A stretch of 64,000 nucleotides of DNA from Osmia lignaria lignaria (GCF_051020975.1 NW_027478161.1:27006001-27070000), one strand, 5' to 3'; shown: positions 22,749 to 37,235, counted from the stretch's first letter. Notes: generated from the sequence alone by a model not told the origin. Numbers and translations are program-made.

Positions 22749-24680
22749 TCAGAAGCGTAGTTTTCGAGATATATCGAGATATTTAAAAGTTCCGAAGCCG
22801 CACCAACATAATAGAGATACAGAAACACCGTGGCCCCTTTCTTTGAGATAACTCTGCACTAGTGCGAGCCGCAAATGCCACTTCCAGCTTAGCTGTGCAG
22901 GAGAAGAACAACAAGAAGAAGAAATATCTCGAAATATGTCCGTCAGGCCCCTTCCCTTGAGATATATCTGCAAATATCTCGGAAACGAAGCGAGCTATTC
23001 CAAAATCTTAAGAGACCTTTTTTGTAGAGAATTATGTTTCCTACAATTTATGTTCTATGATATTTTTAGATCAGAAACGTAGTTTTCGAGATATATCGAT
23101 ATATTGAAAAGTTCCGAAGCCGCACCAACATAATAGAGATACAGAAACACCGTGGCCCCTTTCTTTGAGATAACTCTGCACTATTGCGAGCTGGAAATGC
23201 CACTTCCAGTTTAGCTGTGCAGAAGAAGAACAACAAGAAGAAGAAATATCTCGAAATATGTCCGTCAGGCCCCTTCCCTTGAGATAAATCTGCAAATATC
23301 TCGGAAACGAAGCGAGCAATGGCAAAATGTTAAGAGACCTTTTTTGTAGAGAATTATGTTTCCTACAATTTACCTTCTATGATATTTTTTGATCAGAAGC
23401 GTAGTTTTCGAGATATATCGAGATATTTAAAAGTTCCGAAGCCGCACCAACATAATAGAGATACAGAAACACCGTGGCCCCTTTCTTTGAGATAACTCTG
23501 CCCTATTGCGAGCTGTAAATGCCACTTCCAGCTTAGCTGTGCAGAAGAAGAACAACAAGAAGAAGAAATATCTCGAAATATGTCCGTCAGGCCCCTTCCC
23601 TTGAGATATATCTGCAAATATCTCGGAAACGAAGCGAGCTATGGCAAAATGTTAAGAGACCTTTTTTGTAGAGAATTATGTTTCCTACAATTTATGTTCT
23701 ATGATATTTTTTGATCAGAAGCGTAGTTTTCGAGATATATCGAGATATTTAAAAGTTCCGAAGCTGCACCAACATAATAGAGATACAGAAACACCGTGGC
23801 CCCTTTCTTTGAGATAACTCTGCACTAGTGCGAGCCGCAAATGCCACTTCCAGCTTAGCTGTGCAGGAGAAGAACAACAAGAAGAAGAAATATCTCGAAA
23901 TATGTCCGTCAGGCCCCTTCCCTTGAGATATATCTGCAAATATCTCGGAAACGAAGCGAGCTATTCCAAAATCTTAAGAGACCTTTTTTGTAGAGAATTA
24001 TGTTTCCTACAATTTATGTTCTATGATATTTTTAGATCAGAAACGTAGTTTTCGAGATATATCGATATATTGAAAAGTTCCGAAGCCGCACCAACATAAT
24101 AGAGATACAGAAACACCGTGGCCCCTTTCTTTGAGATAACTCTGCACTATTGCGAGCTGGAAATGCCACGTCCAGTTTAGCTGTGCAGAAGAAGAACAAC
24201 AAGAAGAAGAAATATCTCGAAATATGTCCGTCAGGCCCCTTCCCTTGAGATAAATCTGCAAATATCTCGGAAACGAAGCGAGCAATGGCAAAATGTTAAG
24301 AGACCTTTTTTGTAGAGAATTATGTTTCCTACAATTTACCTTCTATGATATTTTTTGATCAGAAGCGTAGTTTTCGAGATATATCGAGATATTTAAAAGT
24401 TCCGAAGCCGCACCAACATAATAGAGATACAGAAACACCGTGGCCCCTTTCTTTGAGATAACTCTGCCCTATTGCGAGCTGTAAATGCCACTTCCAGCTT
24501 AGCTGTGCAGAAGAAGAACAACAAGAAGAAGAAATATCTCGAAATATGTCCGTCAGGCCCCTTCCCTTGAGATATATCTGCAAATATCTCGGAAACGAAG
24601 CGAGCTATGGCAAAATGTTAAGAGACCTTTTTTGTAGAGAATTATGTTTCCTACAATTTATGTTCTATGATATTTTTTGA
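22749..24680. repeat. 3-monomer higher-order repeat, 2 x 966 bp
   Basis: Units 22749, 23071 and 23393 are repeated as 23715, 24037 and 24359. Shared private markers are GTGCAGGAGAAG, GCTATTCCAAAATC, TTTAGATCAGAAACG, CGATATATTGAAAAG, TACCTTCTATG and TGCCCTATTGCG. Reading across, I see only about two substitutions between the halves (GCCGCACC/GCTGCACC near 23764 and CCACTTCC/CCACGTCC near 24170). Confidence 0.93.
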
Positions 24681-25968
24681 TCAGAAGCGTAGTTTTCGAG
24701 ATATATCGAGATATTTAAAAGTTCCGAAGCTGCACCAACATAATAGAGATACAGAAACACCGTGGCCCCTTTCTTTGAGATAACTCTGCACTAGTGCGAG
24801 CCGCAAATGCCACTTCCATCTTAGCTGTGCAGAAGAAGAACAACAAGAAGAAGAAATATCTCGAAATATGTCCGTCAGGCCCGTTCCTTTGAGCTGAATC
24901 TGCAAATATCTCGGAAACGAAGCGAGCTATGGCAAAATGTTAAGAGCCGTTTTTTGTAGAGAATTATATTTCCTACAATTTATGTTCTATGATATTTTTT
25001 GATCAGAAGCGTAGTTTTCGAGATATATCGAGATATTTAAAAGTTCCGAAGCCGCACCAATATAATAGAGATACAGAAACACCGTGGCCCCTTTCTTTGA
25101 GATAACTCTGCACTATTGCGAGCTGGAAATGCCACTTCCAGTTTAGCTGTGCAGAAGAAGAACAACAAGAAGAAGAAATATCTCGAAATATGTCCATCAG
25201 GCCCCATCCCTTGAGATAAATCTGCAAATATCTCGGAAAAGAAGCGAGCTATGGCAAAATGTTAAGAGATCTTTTTTGTAGGGAATTAAGTGTCCTACTT
25301 TTTATGTTCTATGATATTTTTTGATCAGAAGCGTAGTTTTCGAGATATATCGAGATATTTAAAAGTTCCGAAGCTGCACCAACATAATAGAGATACAGAA
25401 ACACCGTGGCCCCTTTCTTTGAGATAACTCTGCACTAGTGCGAGCCGCAAATGCCACTTCCATCTTAGCTGTGCAGAAGAAGAACAACAAGAAGAAGAAA
25501 TATCTCGAAATATGTCCGTCAGGCCCGTTCCTTTGAGCTGAATCTGCAAATATCTCGGAAACGAAGCGAGCTATGGCAAAATGTTAAGAGCCGTTTTTTG
25601 TAGAGAATTATATTTCCTACAATTTATGTTCTATGATATTTTTTGATCAGAAGCGTAGTTTTCGAGATATATCGAGATATTTAAAAGTTCCGAAGCCGCA
25701 CCAATATAATAGAGATACAGAAACACCGTGGCCCCTTTCTTTGAGATAACTCTGCACTATTGCGAGCTGGAAATGCCACTTCCAGTTTAGCTGTGCAGAA
25801 GAAGAACAACAAGAAGAAGAAATATCTCGAAATATGTCCATCAGGCCCCATCCCTTGAGATAAATCTGCAAATATCTCGGAAAAGAAGCGAGCTATGGCA
25901 AAATGTTAAGAGATCTTTTTTGTAGGGAATTAAGTGTCCTACTTTTTATGTTCTATGATATTTTTTGA
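24681..25968. repeat. 2-monomer higher-order repeat, 2 x 644 bp
   Basis: Units 24681 (CCATCTTAGC, GTTCCTTTGAGCTGAATC, AAGAGCCG, GAATTATATTTCC) and 25003 (CAATATAATAG, GTCCATCAGGCCCCATCC, GGAAAAGAAGCG, AAGTGTCC) are repeated at 25325 and 25647 with no difference that I can see. It is a very recent duplication. Confidence 0.95.
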
Positions 25969-28222
25969 TCAGATGCGTAGTTCTCGAGATATATCAAGAT
26001 ATTTAAAAGTTCCGAAGCCGCACCAACATAATACAGATACAGAAACACCGTGGCCCCTTTCTTTGAGATTGCTCTGCACTATTGCGAGCTGTAAATGCCA
26101 CTTCCAGCTTAGCTGTGCAGAAGAAGAACAACAAGAAGAAGAAATATCTCGAAATATATCCGTCAGGCCCCTTCCCTTGAGATATATCTGCAAATATCTC
26201 GGAAACGAAGCGAGCAATGGCAAAATGTTAAGAGACCTTTTTTGTAGAGAATTATGTTTCCTACAATTTATGTTCTATGATATTTTTTGATCAGAAGCGT
26301 AGTTTTCGAGATATATCGAGATATTTAAAAGTTCCGAAGCCGCACCAACATAATAGAGATACAGAAACACCGTGGCCCCTTTCTTTGAGATAACTCTGCA
26401 CTATTGCGAGCTGCAAATGCCACTTACAGCTTAGCTGTGCAGAAGAAGAACAACAAGAAGAAGAAATGTTTCGAAATGTGTCCGTCAGGCCCCTTCCCTT
26501 GAGATAAATCTGCAAATATCTCGGAAACGAAGCGAGCTACGGCAAAATGTTAAGAGACCTTTTTTGTAGAAAATTAGGTTTCCTACTTTTTATGTTGTAT
26601 GATATTTTTTGATCAGATGCGTAGTTCTCGAGATATATCAAGATATTTAAAAATTCCGAAGCTGCACCAACATAATAGAGGTACAGAAACACCGTGGCCT
26701 CTTTCTTTGAGATAACTCTGCACTAGTGCGAGCCGCAAATGCCACATCCAGCTTAGCTGTGCAGAGGAAGAACAACAAGAAGAAGAAATATCTCGAAATA
26801 TGTCCGTCAGGCCCCTTCCCTTGAGATAAATCTGCAAATATCTCGGAAATGAAGCGAGCTATGGCAAAATGTTAAGAGACCTTTTTTGTAGAGAATTAAG
26901 TTTCCTACTTTTTATGTTCTATGATATTTTTTGATCAGATGCGTAGTTCTCGAGATATATCAAGATATTTAAAAGTTCCGAAGCCGCACCAACATAATAG
27001 AGATACAGAAACACCGTGGCCCCTTTCTTTGAGATAACTCTGCACTATTGCGAGCTGTAAATGCCACTTCCAGCTTAGCTGTGCAGAAGAAGAACAACAA
27101 GAAGAAGAAATATCTCGAAATATGTCCGTCAGGCCCGTTCCTTTGAGCTGAATCTGCAAATATCTCGGAAACGAAGCGAGCTATGGCAAAATGTTAAGAG
27201 ACGTTTTTTGTAGAGAATTATGTTTCCTACAATTTATGTTCTATGATATTTTTTGATCAGAAGCGTAGTTTTCGAGATATATCGAGATATTTAAAAGTTC
27301 CGAAGCCGCACCAATATAATAGAGATACAGAAACACCGTGGCCCCTTTCTTTGAGATAACTCTGCACTATTGCGAGCTGGAAATGCCACTTCCAGTTTAG
27401 CTGTGCAGAAGAAGAACAACAAGAAGAAGAAATATCTCGAAATATGTCCATCAGGCCCCTTCCCTTGAGATAAATCTGCAAATATCTCGGAAACGAAGCG
27501 AGCTATGGCAAACTGTTAAGAGATCTTTTTTGTAGGGAATTAAGTGTCCTACTTTTTATGTTCTATGATATTTTTTGATCAGATGCGTAGTTCTCGAGAT
27601 ATATCAAGATATTTAAAAGTTCCGAAGCCGCACCAACATAATAGAGATACAGAAACACCGTGGCCCCTTTCTTTGAGATTGCTCTGCACTATTGTGAGCT
27701 GTAAATGCCACTTCCAGCTTAGCTGTGCAGAAGAAGAACAACAAGAAGAAGAAATATCTCGAAATATGTCCGTCAGGCCCCTTCCCTTGAGATATATCTG
27801 CAAATATCTCGGAAACGAAGCGAGCTATGGCAAAATGGTAAGAGAGCTTTTTTGTAGAGAATTAAGTTTCCTACTTTTTATGTTCTATGATATTTTTTGA
27901 TCAGATGCGTAGTTTTCGAGATATATCAAGATATTTAAAAGTTCCGAAGCCGCACCAACAAAATAGAGATACAGAAACACCGTGGCCCCTTTCTTTGAGA
28001 TAACTGTGCACTATTGCGAGCTGCAAATGCCACTTCCATCTTAGCTGTGCAGAAGAAGAACAACAAGAAGAAGAAATATCTCGAAATATGTCCGTCAGGC
28101 CCGTTCCTTTGAGCTGAATCTGCAAATATCTCGGAAACGAAGCGAGCTATGGCAAAATGTTGAGAGACCTTTTTTGTAGAGAATTATGTTTCCTACAATT
28201 TATGTTCTATGATATTTTTTGA
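25969..28222. repeat. Seven monomers with a partial 1610-bp-offset copy
   Basis: The pair 25647-26290 recurs as 27257-27900, offset 5 monomers. Shared markers are CAATATAATAG, GTCCATCAGG, GATCTTTTTTGTAGGG and the loss of the usual TAAC in GAGATTGCTCTGC. The second copy lacks some private changes of the first (CCTTCCC rather than CCATCCC, and GGAAACGAAG). The remaining units are mixed types. Confidence 0.85.
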
Positions 28223-28664
28223 TCAGAAGCGTAGTTTTCCAGATATATCGAGATATTTAAAAGTTCCGAAGCCGCACCAACATAATAGAGATACAGAAAC
28301 ACCGTGGCCCCTTTCTTTGAGATAACTCTGCACTAGTGCGAGCCGCAAATGCCACTTCCAGCTTAGCTGTGCAGAAGAAGAACAACAAGAAGAAGAAATA
28401 TCTCGAAATATGTCCGTCAGGCCCCTTCCCTCGAGATAAATCTGCAAATATCTCGGAAACGAAGCGAGCTATGGCAAAATGTTAAGACACCTTTTTTGTA
28501 GAGAATTAAGTTTCCTACTTTTTATGTTCTATGATATTTTTCGATCAGATGCGTAGTTCTCGAGATATATCAAGATATTTAAAAGTTCCGAAGCCGCACC
28601 AACATAATAGAGATACAGAAACACCGTGGCCCCTTTCTTTGAGATAACTCTGCACTATTGCGAG

Positions 28665-28683
28665 CTGGAAATGCCACTTCCAG
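28665..28683 (+). other. Short inverted repeat in NF-type monomers
   Basis: CTGGAA, a 7-base spacer, then TTCCAG: a perfect 6-bp stem that exists only in NF-type units, created by GCAAATG to GGAAATG. Consensus units have only a 5-bp AGCTG/CAGCT pairing with a longer loop. The 29-bp deletion removes the left arm and the loop. Confidence 0.6.
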
Positions 28684-30475
28684 TTTAGCTGTGCAGAAGA
28701 AGAACAACAAGAAGAAGAAATATCTCGAAATATGTCCGTCAGGCCCCTTCCCTTGAGATAAATCTGCATATATCTCGGAAACGATGCGAGCTATGGCAAA
28801 ATGTTAAGAGACCTTTTTGGTAGAGAATGAAGTTTCCTACTTTTCATGTTCTATGATATTTTTTGATCAGATGCGTAGTTCTCGAGATATATCAAGATAT
28901 TTAAAAGCTCCGAAGCCGCACCAACATAATAGAGATACAGAAACACCGTGGCCCCTTTCTTTGAGATAACTCTGCACTATTGCGAGCTGCAAATGCCACT
29001 TCCAGCTTAGCTGTGCAGAAGAAGAACAACAAGAAGAAGAAATATCTCGAAATATGTCCGTCAGGCCCCTTCCCTTGAGATATGTCCGCAAATATCTCGG
29101 AAACGAAACGAGCTATGGCAAAATGTTAAGAGACCTTATTTGTAGAGAATTAAGTTTCCTACTTTTTATGTTCTATGATATTATTTGATCAGATGCGTAG
29201 TTCTCGAGATATATCAAGATATTTAAAAGTTCCGAAGCCGCACCAACATAATAGAGATACAGAAACACCGTGGCCCCTTTCTTTGAGATAACTCTGCACT
29301 ATTGCGAGCTGGAAATGCCACTTCCAGTTTAGCTGTGCAGAAGAAGAACAACAAGAAGAAGAAATATCTCGAAATATGTCCGTCAGGCCCCTTCCCTTGA
29401 GATAAATCTGCATATATCTCGGAAACGATGCGAGCTATGGCAAAATGTTAAGAGACCTTTTTGGTAGAGAATGAAGTTTCCTACTTTTCATGTTCTATGA
29501 TATTTTTTGATCAGATGCGTAGTTCTCGAGATATATCAAGATATTTAAAAGCTCCGAAGCCGCACCAACATAATAGAGATACAGAAACACCGTGGCCCCT
29601 TTCTTTGAGATAACTCTGCACTATTGCGAGCTGCAAATGCCACTTCCAGCTTAGCTGTGCAGAAGAAGAACAACAAGAAGAAGAAATATCTCGAAATATG
29701 TCCGTCAGGCCCCTTCCCTTGAGATAAATCTGCAAATATCTCGGAACGAAGCGAGCTATGGCAAAATGTTAAGAGACCTTATTTGTAGAGAATTAGGTTT
29801 CCTACTTTTTATGTTCTATGATATTATTTGATCAGATGCGTAGTTCTCGAGATATATCAAGATATTTAAAAGTTCCGAAGCCGCACCAACATAATAGAGA
29901 TACAGAAACACCGTGGCCCCTTTCTTTGAGATAACTCTACACTATTGCGAGCTGCAAATGCCACTTCCAGCTTAGCTGTGCAGAACAAGAACAACAAGAA
30001 GAAGAAATATCTCGAAATATGTCCGTCAGGCCCCTTCCCTTGAGATAAATCTGCATATATCTCGGAAACGAAGCGAGCTATGGCAAAATGTGAAGAGACC
30101 TTTTTTGTAGAGAATTATGTTTCCTACAATTTATGTTCTATGATATTATTTGATCAGATGCGTAGTTCTCGAGATATATCAAGATATTTAAAAGTTCCGA
30201 AGCCGCACCAACATAATAGAGATACAGAAACACCGTGGCCCCTTTCTTTGAGATAACTCTGCACTATTGCGAGCTGGAAATGCCACTTCCAGTTTAGCTG
30301 TGCAGAAGAAGAACAACAAGAAGAAGAAATATCTCGAAATATGTCCGTCAGGCCCCTTCCCTTGAGATATGTCTGCAAATATCTCGGAAACGAAACGAGC
30401 TATGGCAAAATGTTGAGAGACCTTTTTTGTAGAGAATTATGTTTCCTACAATTTATGTTCTATGATATTTTTTGA

Positions 30476-30797
30476 TCAGAAGCGTAGTTTTCCAGATATA
30501 TCGAGATATTTAAAAGTTCCGAAGCCGCACCAACATAATAGAGATACAGAAACACCGTGGCCCCTTTCTTTGAGATAACTCTGCACTAGTGCGAGCCGCA
30601 AATGCCACTTCCAGCTTAGCTGTGCAGAAGAAGAACAACAAGAAGAAGAAATATCTCGAAATATGTCCGTCAGGCCCCTTCCCTTGAGATAAATCTGCAT
30701 ATATCTCGGAAACGATGCGAGCTATGGCAAAATGTTAAGAGACCTTTTTGGTAGAGAATGAAGTTTCCTACTTTTCATGTTCTATGATATTTTTTGA
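30476..30797. repeat. Chimeric monomer L/NF
   Basis: The front is L (TTTTCCAGATAT, ACTAGTGCGAGCCGC). The back is NF (CCTTGAGATAAATC, CATATATC, TTTGGTAGAGAATGAAG). Normal L units have CCCTCGAGATA and AAGACACC there. The switch lies between GCCGC and the second GGCCCC. Confidence 0.8.
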
Positions 30798-33700
30798 TCA
30801 GATGCGTAGTTCTCGAGATATATCAAGATATTTAAAAGCTCCGAAGCCGCACCAACATAATAGAGATACAGAAACACCGTGGCCCCTTTCTTTGAGATAA
30901 CTCTGCACTCTTGCGAGCTGCAAATGCCACTTCCAGCTTAGCTGTGCAGAAGAAGAACAACAAGAAGAAGAAATATCTCGAAATAGGTCCGTCAGGCCCC
31001 TTCCCTTGAGATAAATCTGCAAATATTTCGGAAACGAAGCGAGCTATGGCAAAATGTTAAGAGCCTTTATTTGTAGAGAATTAAGTTTCCTACTTTTTAC
31101 GTTCTATGATATTTTTTGATCAGATGCGTAGTTCTCGAGATATATCAAGATATTTAAAAGTTCCGAAGCCGCACCAACATAATAGAGATACAGAAACACC
31201 GTGGCCCCTTTCTTTGAGATAACTCTGCACTATTGCGAGCTGCAAATGCCACTTCCAGTTTAGCTGTGCAGAAGAAGAACAACAAGAAGAAGAAATATCT
31301 CGAAATATGTCCGTCAGGCCCCTTCCCTTGAGATATGTCTGCAAATATCTCGGAAACGAAACGAGCTATGGCAAAATGTTAAGAGACCTTATTTGTAGAG
31401 AATTAAGTTTCCTACTTTTTATGTTCTATGATATTATTTGATCAGATGCGTAGTTCTCGAGATATATCAAGATATTTAAAAGTTCCGAAGCCGCACCAAC
31501 ATAATAGAGATACAGAAACACCGTGGCCCCTTTCTTTGAGATAACTCTGCACTATTGCGAGCTGGAAATGCCACTTCCAGTTTAGCTGTGCAGAAGAAGA
31601 ACAACAAGAAGAAGAAATATCTCGAAATATGTCCGTCAGGCCCCTTCCCTTGAGATAAATCTGCATATATCTCGGAAACGATGCGAGCTATGGCAAAATG
31701 TTAAGAGACCTTTTTGGTAGAGAATGAAGTTTCCTACTTTTCATGTTCTATGATATTTTTTTATCAGATGCGTAGTTCTCGAGATATATCAAGATATTTA
31801 AAAGTTCCGAAGCCGCACCAACATAATAGAGATACAGAAACACCGTGGCCCCTTTCTTTGAGATAACTCTGCACTATTGCGAGCTGCAAATGCCACTTCC
31901 AGCTTAGCTGTGCAGAAGAAGAACAACAAGAAGAAGAAATATCTCGAAATATGTCCGTCAGGCCCCTTCCCTTGAGATAAATCTGTATATATCTCGGAAA
32001 CGAAGCGAGCTATGGGAAAATGTTAAGAGACCTTTTTTGTAGAGAATTAAGTTTCCTACTTTTTATGTTCTATGATATTTTTCGATCAGATGCGTAGTTC
32101 TCGAGATATATCAAGATATTTAAAAGTTCCGAAGCCGCACCAACATAATAGAGATACAGAAACACCGTGGCCCCTTTCTTTGAGATAACTCTGCACTATT
32201 GCGAGCTGGAAATGCCACTTCCAGTTTAGCTGTGCAGAAGAAGAACAACAAGAAGAAGAAATATCTCGAAATATGTCCGTCAGGCCCCTTCCCTTGAGAT
32301 AAATCTGCATATATCTCGGAAACGATGCGAGCTATGGCAAAATGTTAAGAGACCTTTTTGGTAGAGAATGAAGTTTCCTACTTTTCATGTTCTATGATAT
32401 TTTTTGATCAGATGCGTAGTTCTCGAGATATATCAAGATATTTAAAAGCTCCGAAGCCGCACCAACATAATAGAGATACAGAAACACCGTGGCCCCTTTC
32501 TTTGAGATAACTCTTCACTCTTGCGAGCTGCAAATGCCACTTCCAGCTTAGCTGTGCAGAAGAAGAACAACAAGAAGAAGAAATATCTCGAAATATGTCC
32601 GTCAGGCCCCTTCCCTTGAGATATGTCTGCAAATATCTCGGAAACGAAACGAGCTATGGCAAAATGTTAAGAGACCTTATTTGTAGAGAATTAAGTTTCC
32701 TACTTTTTATGTTCTATGATATTATTTGATCAGATGCGTAGTTCTCGAGATATATCAAGATATTTAAAAGTTCCGAAGCCGCACCAACATAATAGAGATA
32801 CAGAAACACCGTGGCCCCTTTCTTTGAGATAACTCTGCACTATTGCGAGCTGGAAATGCCACTTCCAGTTTAGCTGTGCAGAAGAAGAACAACAAGAAGA
32901 AGAAATATCTCGAAATATGTCCGTCAGGCCCCTTCCCTTGAGATAAATCTGCATATATCTCGGAAACGATGCGAGCTATGGCAAAATGTTAAGAGACCTT
33001 TTTGGTAGAGAATGAAGTTTCCTACTTTTCATGTTCTATGATATTTTTTTATCAGATGCGTAGTTCTCGAGATATATCAAGATATTTAAAAGTTCCGAAG
33101 CCGCACCAACATAATAGAGATACAGAAACACCGTGGCCCCTTTCTTTGAGATAACTCTGCACTATTGCGAGCTGCAAATGCCACTTCCAGCTTAGCTGTG
33201 CAGAAGAAGAACAACAAGAAGAAGAAATATCTCGAAATATGTCCGTCAGGCCCCTTCCCTTGAGATAAATCTGTATATATCTCGGAAACGAAGCGAGCTA
33301 TGGCAAAATGTTAAGAGACCTTTTTTGTAGAGAATTAAGTTTCCTACTTTTTATGTTCTATGATATTTTTCGATCAGATGCGTAGTTCTCGAGATATATC
33401 AAGATATTTAAAAGTTCCGAAGCCGCACCAACATAATAGAGATACAGAAACACCGTGGCCCCTTTCTTTGAGATAACTCTGCACTATTGCGAGCTGGAAT
33501 TGCCACTTCCAGTTTAGCTGTGCAGAAGAAGAACAACAAGAAGAAGAAATATCTCGAAATATGTCCGTCAGGCCCCTTCCCTTGAGATAAATCTGCATAT
33601 ATCTCGGAAACGATGCGAGCTATGGCAAAATGTTAAGAGACCTTTTTGGTAGAGAATGAAGTTTCCTACTTTTCATGTTCTATGATATTTTTTGATCAGA

Positions 33701-35627
33701 TGCGTAGTTCTCGAGATATATCAAGATATTTAAAAGCTCCGAAGCCGCACCAACATAATAGAGATACAGAAACACCGTGGCCCCTTTCTTTGAGATAACT
33801 CTGCACTATTGCGAGCTGCAAATGCCACTTCCAGCTTAGCTGTGCAGAAGAAGAACAACAAGAAGAAGAAATATCTCGAAATATGTCCGTCAGGCCCGTT
33901 CCTTTGAGCTGAATCTGCAAATATCTCGGAAACGAAGCGAGCTATGGCAAAATGTTGAGAGACCTTTTTTGTAGAGAATTATGTTTCCTACAATTTATGT
34001 TCTATGATATTTTTTGATCAGAAGCGTAGTTTTCCAGATATATCGAGATATTTAAAAGTTCCGAAGCCGCACCAACATAATAGAGATACAGAAACACCGT
34101 GGCCCCTTTCTTTGAGATAACTCTGCACTAGTGCGAGCCGCAAATGCCACTTCCAGCTTAGCTGTGCAGAAGAAGAACAACAAGAAGAAGAAATATCTCG
34201 AAATATGTCCGTCAGGCCCCTTCCCTCGAGATACATCTGCAAATATCTCGGAAACGAAGCGAGCTATGGCAAAATGTTAAGACACCTTTTTTGTAGAGAA
34301 TTAAGTTTCCTACTTTTTATGTTCTATGATATTTTTCGATCAGATGCGTAGTTCTCGAGATATATCAAGATATTTAAAAGTTCCGAAGCCGCACCAACAT
34401 AATAGAGATACAGAAACACCGTGGCCCCTTTCTTTGAGATAACTCTGCACTATTGCGAGCTGGAAATGCCACTTCCAGTTTAGCTGTGCAGAAGAAGAAC
34501 AACAAGAAGAAGAAATATCTCGAAATATGTCCGTCAGGCCCCTTCCCTTGAGATAAATCTGCATATATCTCGGAAACGATGCGAGCTATGGCAAAATGTT
34601 AAGAGACCTTTTTGGTAGAGAATGAAGTTTCCTACTTTTCATGTTCTATGATATTTTTTGATCAGATGCGTAGTTCTCGAGATATATCAAGATATTTAAA
34701 AGCTCCGAAGCCGCACCAACATAATAGAGATACAGAAACACCGTGGCCCCTTTCTTTGAGATAACTCTTCACTCTTGCGAGCTGCAAATGCCACTTCCAG
34801 CTTAGCTGTGCAGAAGAAGAACAACAAGAAGAAGAAATATCTCGAAATATGTCCGTCAGGCCCCTTCCCTTGAGATATGTCTGCAAATATCTCGGAAACG
34901 AAACGAGCTATGGCAAAATGTTAAGAGACCTTATTTGTAGAGAATTAAGTTTCCTACTTTTTATGTTCTATGATATTATTTGATCAGATGCGTAGTTCTC
35001 GAGATATATCAAGATATTTAAAAGTTCCGAAGCCGCACCAACATAATAGAGATACAGAAACACCGTGGCCCCTTTCTTTGAGATAACTCTGCACTATTGC
35101 GAGCTGGAAATGCCACTTCCAGTTTAGCTGTGCAGAAGAAGAACAACAAGAAGAAGAAATATCTCGAAATATGTCCGTCAGGCCCCTTCCCTTGAGATAA
35201 ATCTGCATATATCTCGGAAACGATGCGAGCTATGGCAAAATGTTAAGAGACCTTTTTGGTAGAGAATGAAGTTTCCTACTTTTCATGTTCTATGATATTT
35301 TTTTATCAGATGCGTAGTTCTCGAGATATATCAAGATATTTAAAAGTTCCGAAGCCGCACCAACATAATAGAGATACAGAAACACCGTGGCCCCTTTCTT
35401 TGAGATAACTCTGCACTATTGCGAGCTGGAATTGCCACTTCCAGTTTAGCTGTGCAGAAGAAGAACAACAAGAAGAAGAAATATCTCGAAATATGTCCGT
35501 CAGGCCCCTTCCCTTGAGATAAATCTGCATATATCTCGGAAACGATGCGAGCTATGGCAAAATGTTAAGAGACCTTTTTGGTAGAGAATGAAGTTTCCTA
35601 CTTTTCATGTTCTATGATATTTTTTGA

Positions 35628-36269
35628 TCAGATGCGTAGTTCTCGAGATATATCAAGATATTTAAAAGCTCCGAAGCCGCACCAACATAATAGAGATACA
35701 GAAACACCGTGGCCCCTTTCTTTGAGATAACTCTGCACTATTGCGAGCTGCAAATGCCACTTCCAGCTTAGCTGTGCAGAAGAAGAACAACAAGAAGAAG
35801 AAATATCTCGAAATATGTCCGTCAGGCCCCTTCCCTTGAGATAAATCTGCAAATATCTCGGAACGAAGCGAGCTATGGCAAAATGTTAAGAGACCTTATT
35901 TGTAGAGAATTAGGTTTCCTACTTTTTATGTTCTATGATATTATTTGATCAGATGCGTAGTTCTCGAGATATATCAAGATATTTAAAAGTTCCGAAGCCG
36001 CACCAACATAATAGAGATACAGAAACACCGTGGCCCCTTTCTTTGAGATAACTCTACACTATTGCGAGCTGCAAATGCCACTTCCAGCTTAGCTGTGCAG
36101 AACAAGAACAACAAGAAGAAGAAATATCTCGAAATATGTCCGTCAGGCCCCTTCCCTTGAGATAAATCTGCAAATATCTCGGAACGAAGCGAGCTATGGC
36201 AAAATGTTAAGAGACCTTATTTGTAGAGAATTAGGTTTCCTACTTTTTATGTTCTATGATATTATTTGA
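35628..36269. repeat. Pair of 321-bp 'gg' monomers
   Basis: Units 35628 and 35949 each have TCGGAACGAAG for TCGGAAACGAAG, a one-base loss from an A run. The pair recurs at 38495/38816 and 52281/52602, and a single copy is at 29511. The second member of each pair also has AACTCTACAC and GCAGAACAAG, so these are two different units that share the deletion. Confidence 0.93.
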
Positions 36270-37235
36270 TCAGATGCGTAGTTCTCGAGATATATCAAGA
36301 TATTTAAAAGTTCCGAAGCCGCACCAACATAATAGAGATACAGAAACACCGTGGCCCCTTTCTTTGAGATAACTCTACACTATTGCGAGCTGCAAATGCC
36401 ACTTCCAGCTTAGCTGTGCAGAACAAGAACAACAAGAAGAAGAAATATCTCGAAATATGTCCGTCAGGCCCCTTCCCTTGAGATAAATCTGCATATATCT
36501 CGGAAACGAAGCGAGCTATGGCAAAATGTGAAGAGACCTTTTTTGTAGAGAATTATGTTTCCTACAATTTATGTTCTATGATATTATTTGATCAGATGCG
36601 TAGTTCTCGAGATATATCAAGATATTTAAAAGTTCCGAAGCCGCACCAACATAATAGAGATACAGAAACACCGTGGCCCCTTTCTTTGAGATAACTCTGC
36701 ACTATTGCGAGCTGGAAATGCCACTTCCAGTTTAGCTGTGCAGAAGAAGAACAACAAGAAGAAGAAATATCTCGAAATATGTCCGTCAGGCCCCTTCCCT
36801 TGAGATATGTCTGCAAATATCTCGGAAACGAAACGAGCTATGGCAAAATGTTGAGAGACCTTTTTTGTAGAGAATTATGTTTCCTACAATTTATGTTCTA
36901 TGATATTTTTTGATCAGAAGCGTAGTTTTCCAGATATATCGAGATATTTAAAAGTTCCGAAGCCGCACCAACATAATAGAGATACAGAAACACCGTGGCC
37001 CCTTTCTTTGAGATAACTCTGCACTAGTGCGAGCCGCAAATGCCACTTCCAGCTTAGCTGTGCAGAAGAAGAACAACAAGAAGAAGAAATATCTCGAAAT
37101 ATGTCCGTCAGGCCCCTTCCCTCGAGATAAATCTGCAAATATCTCGGAAACGAAGCGAGCTATGGCAAAATGTTAAGACACCTTTTTTGTAGAGAATTAA
37201 GTTACCTACTTTTTACGTTCTATGATATTTTTCGA

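Noticed and set aside
22091..27900. Plus-strand open frames of 111-118 codons (22091-22426, 25934-26290, 27544-27900) and 69-codon ones near 44124, 45734, 48310 and 56973
   Set aside because: Each arises where one or two point changes remove a stop present in neighbouring units (for example GAGATTGCTC for GAGATAACTC). They cross the monomer junction and encode nothing recognisable.
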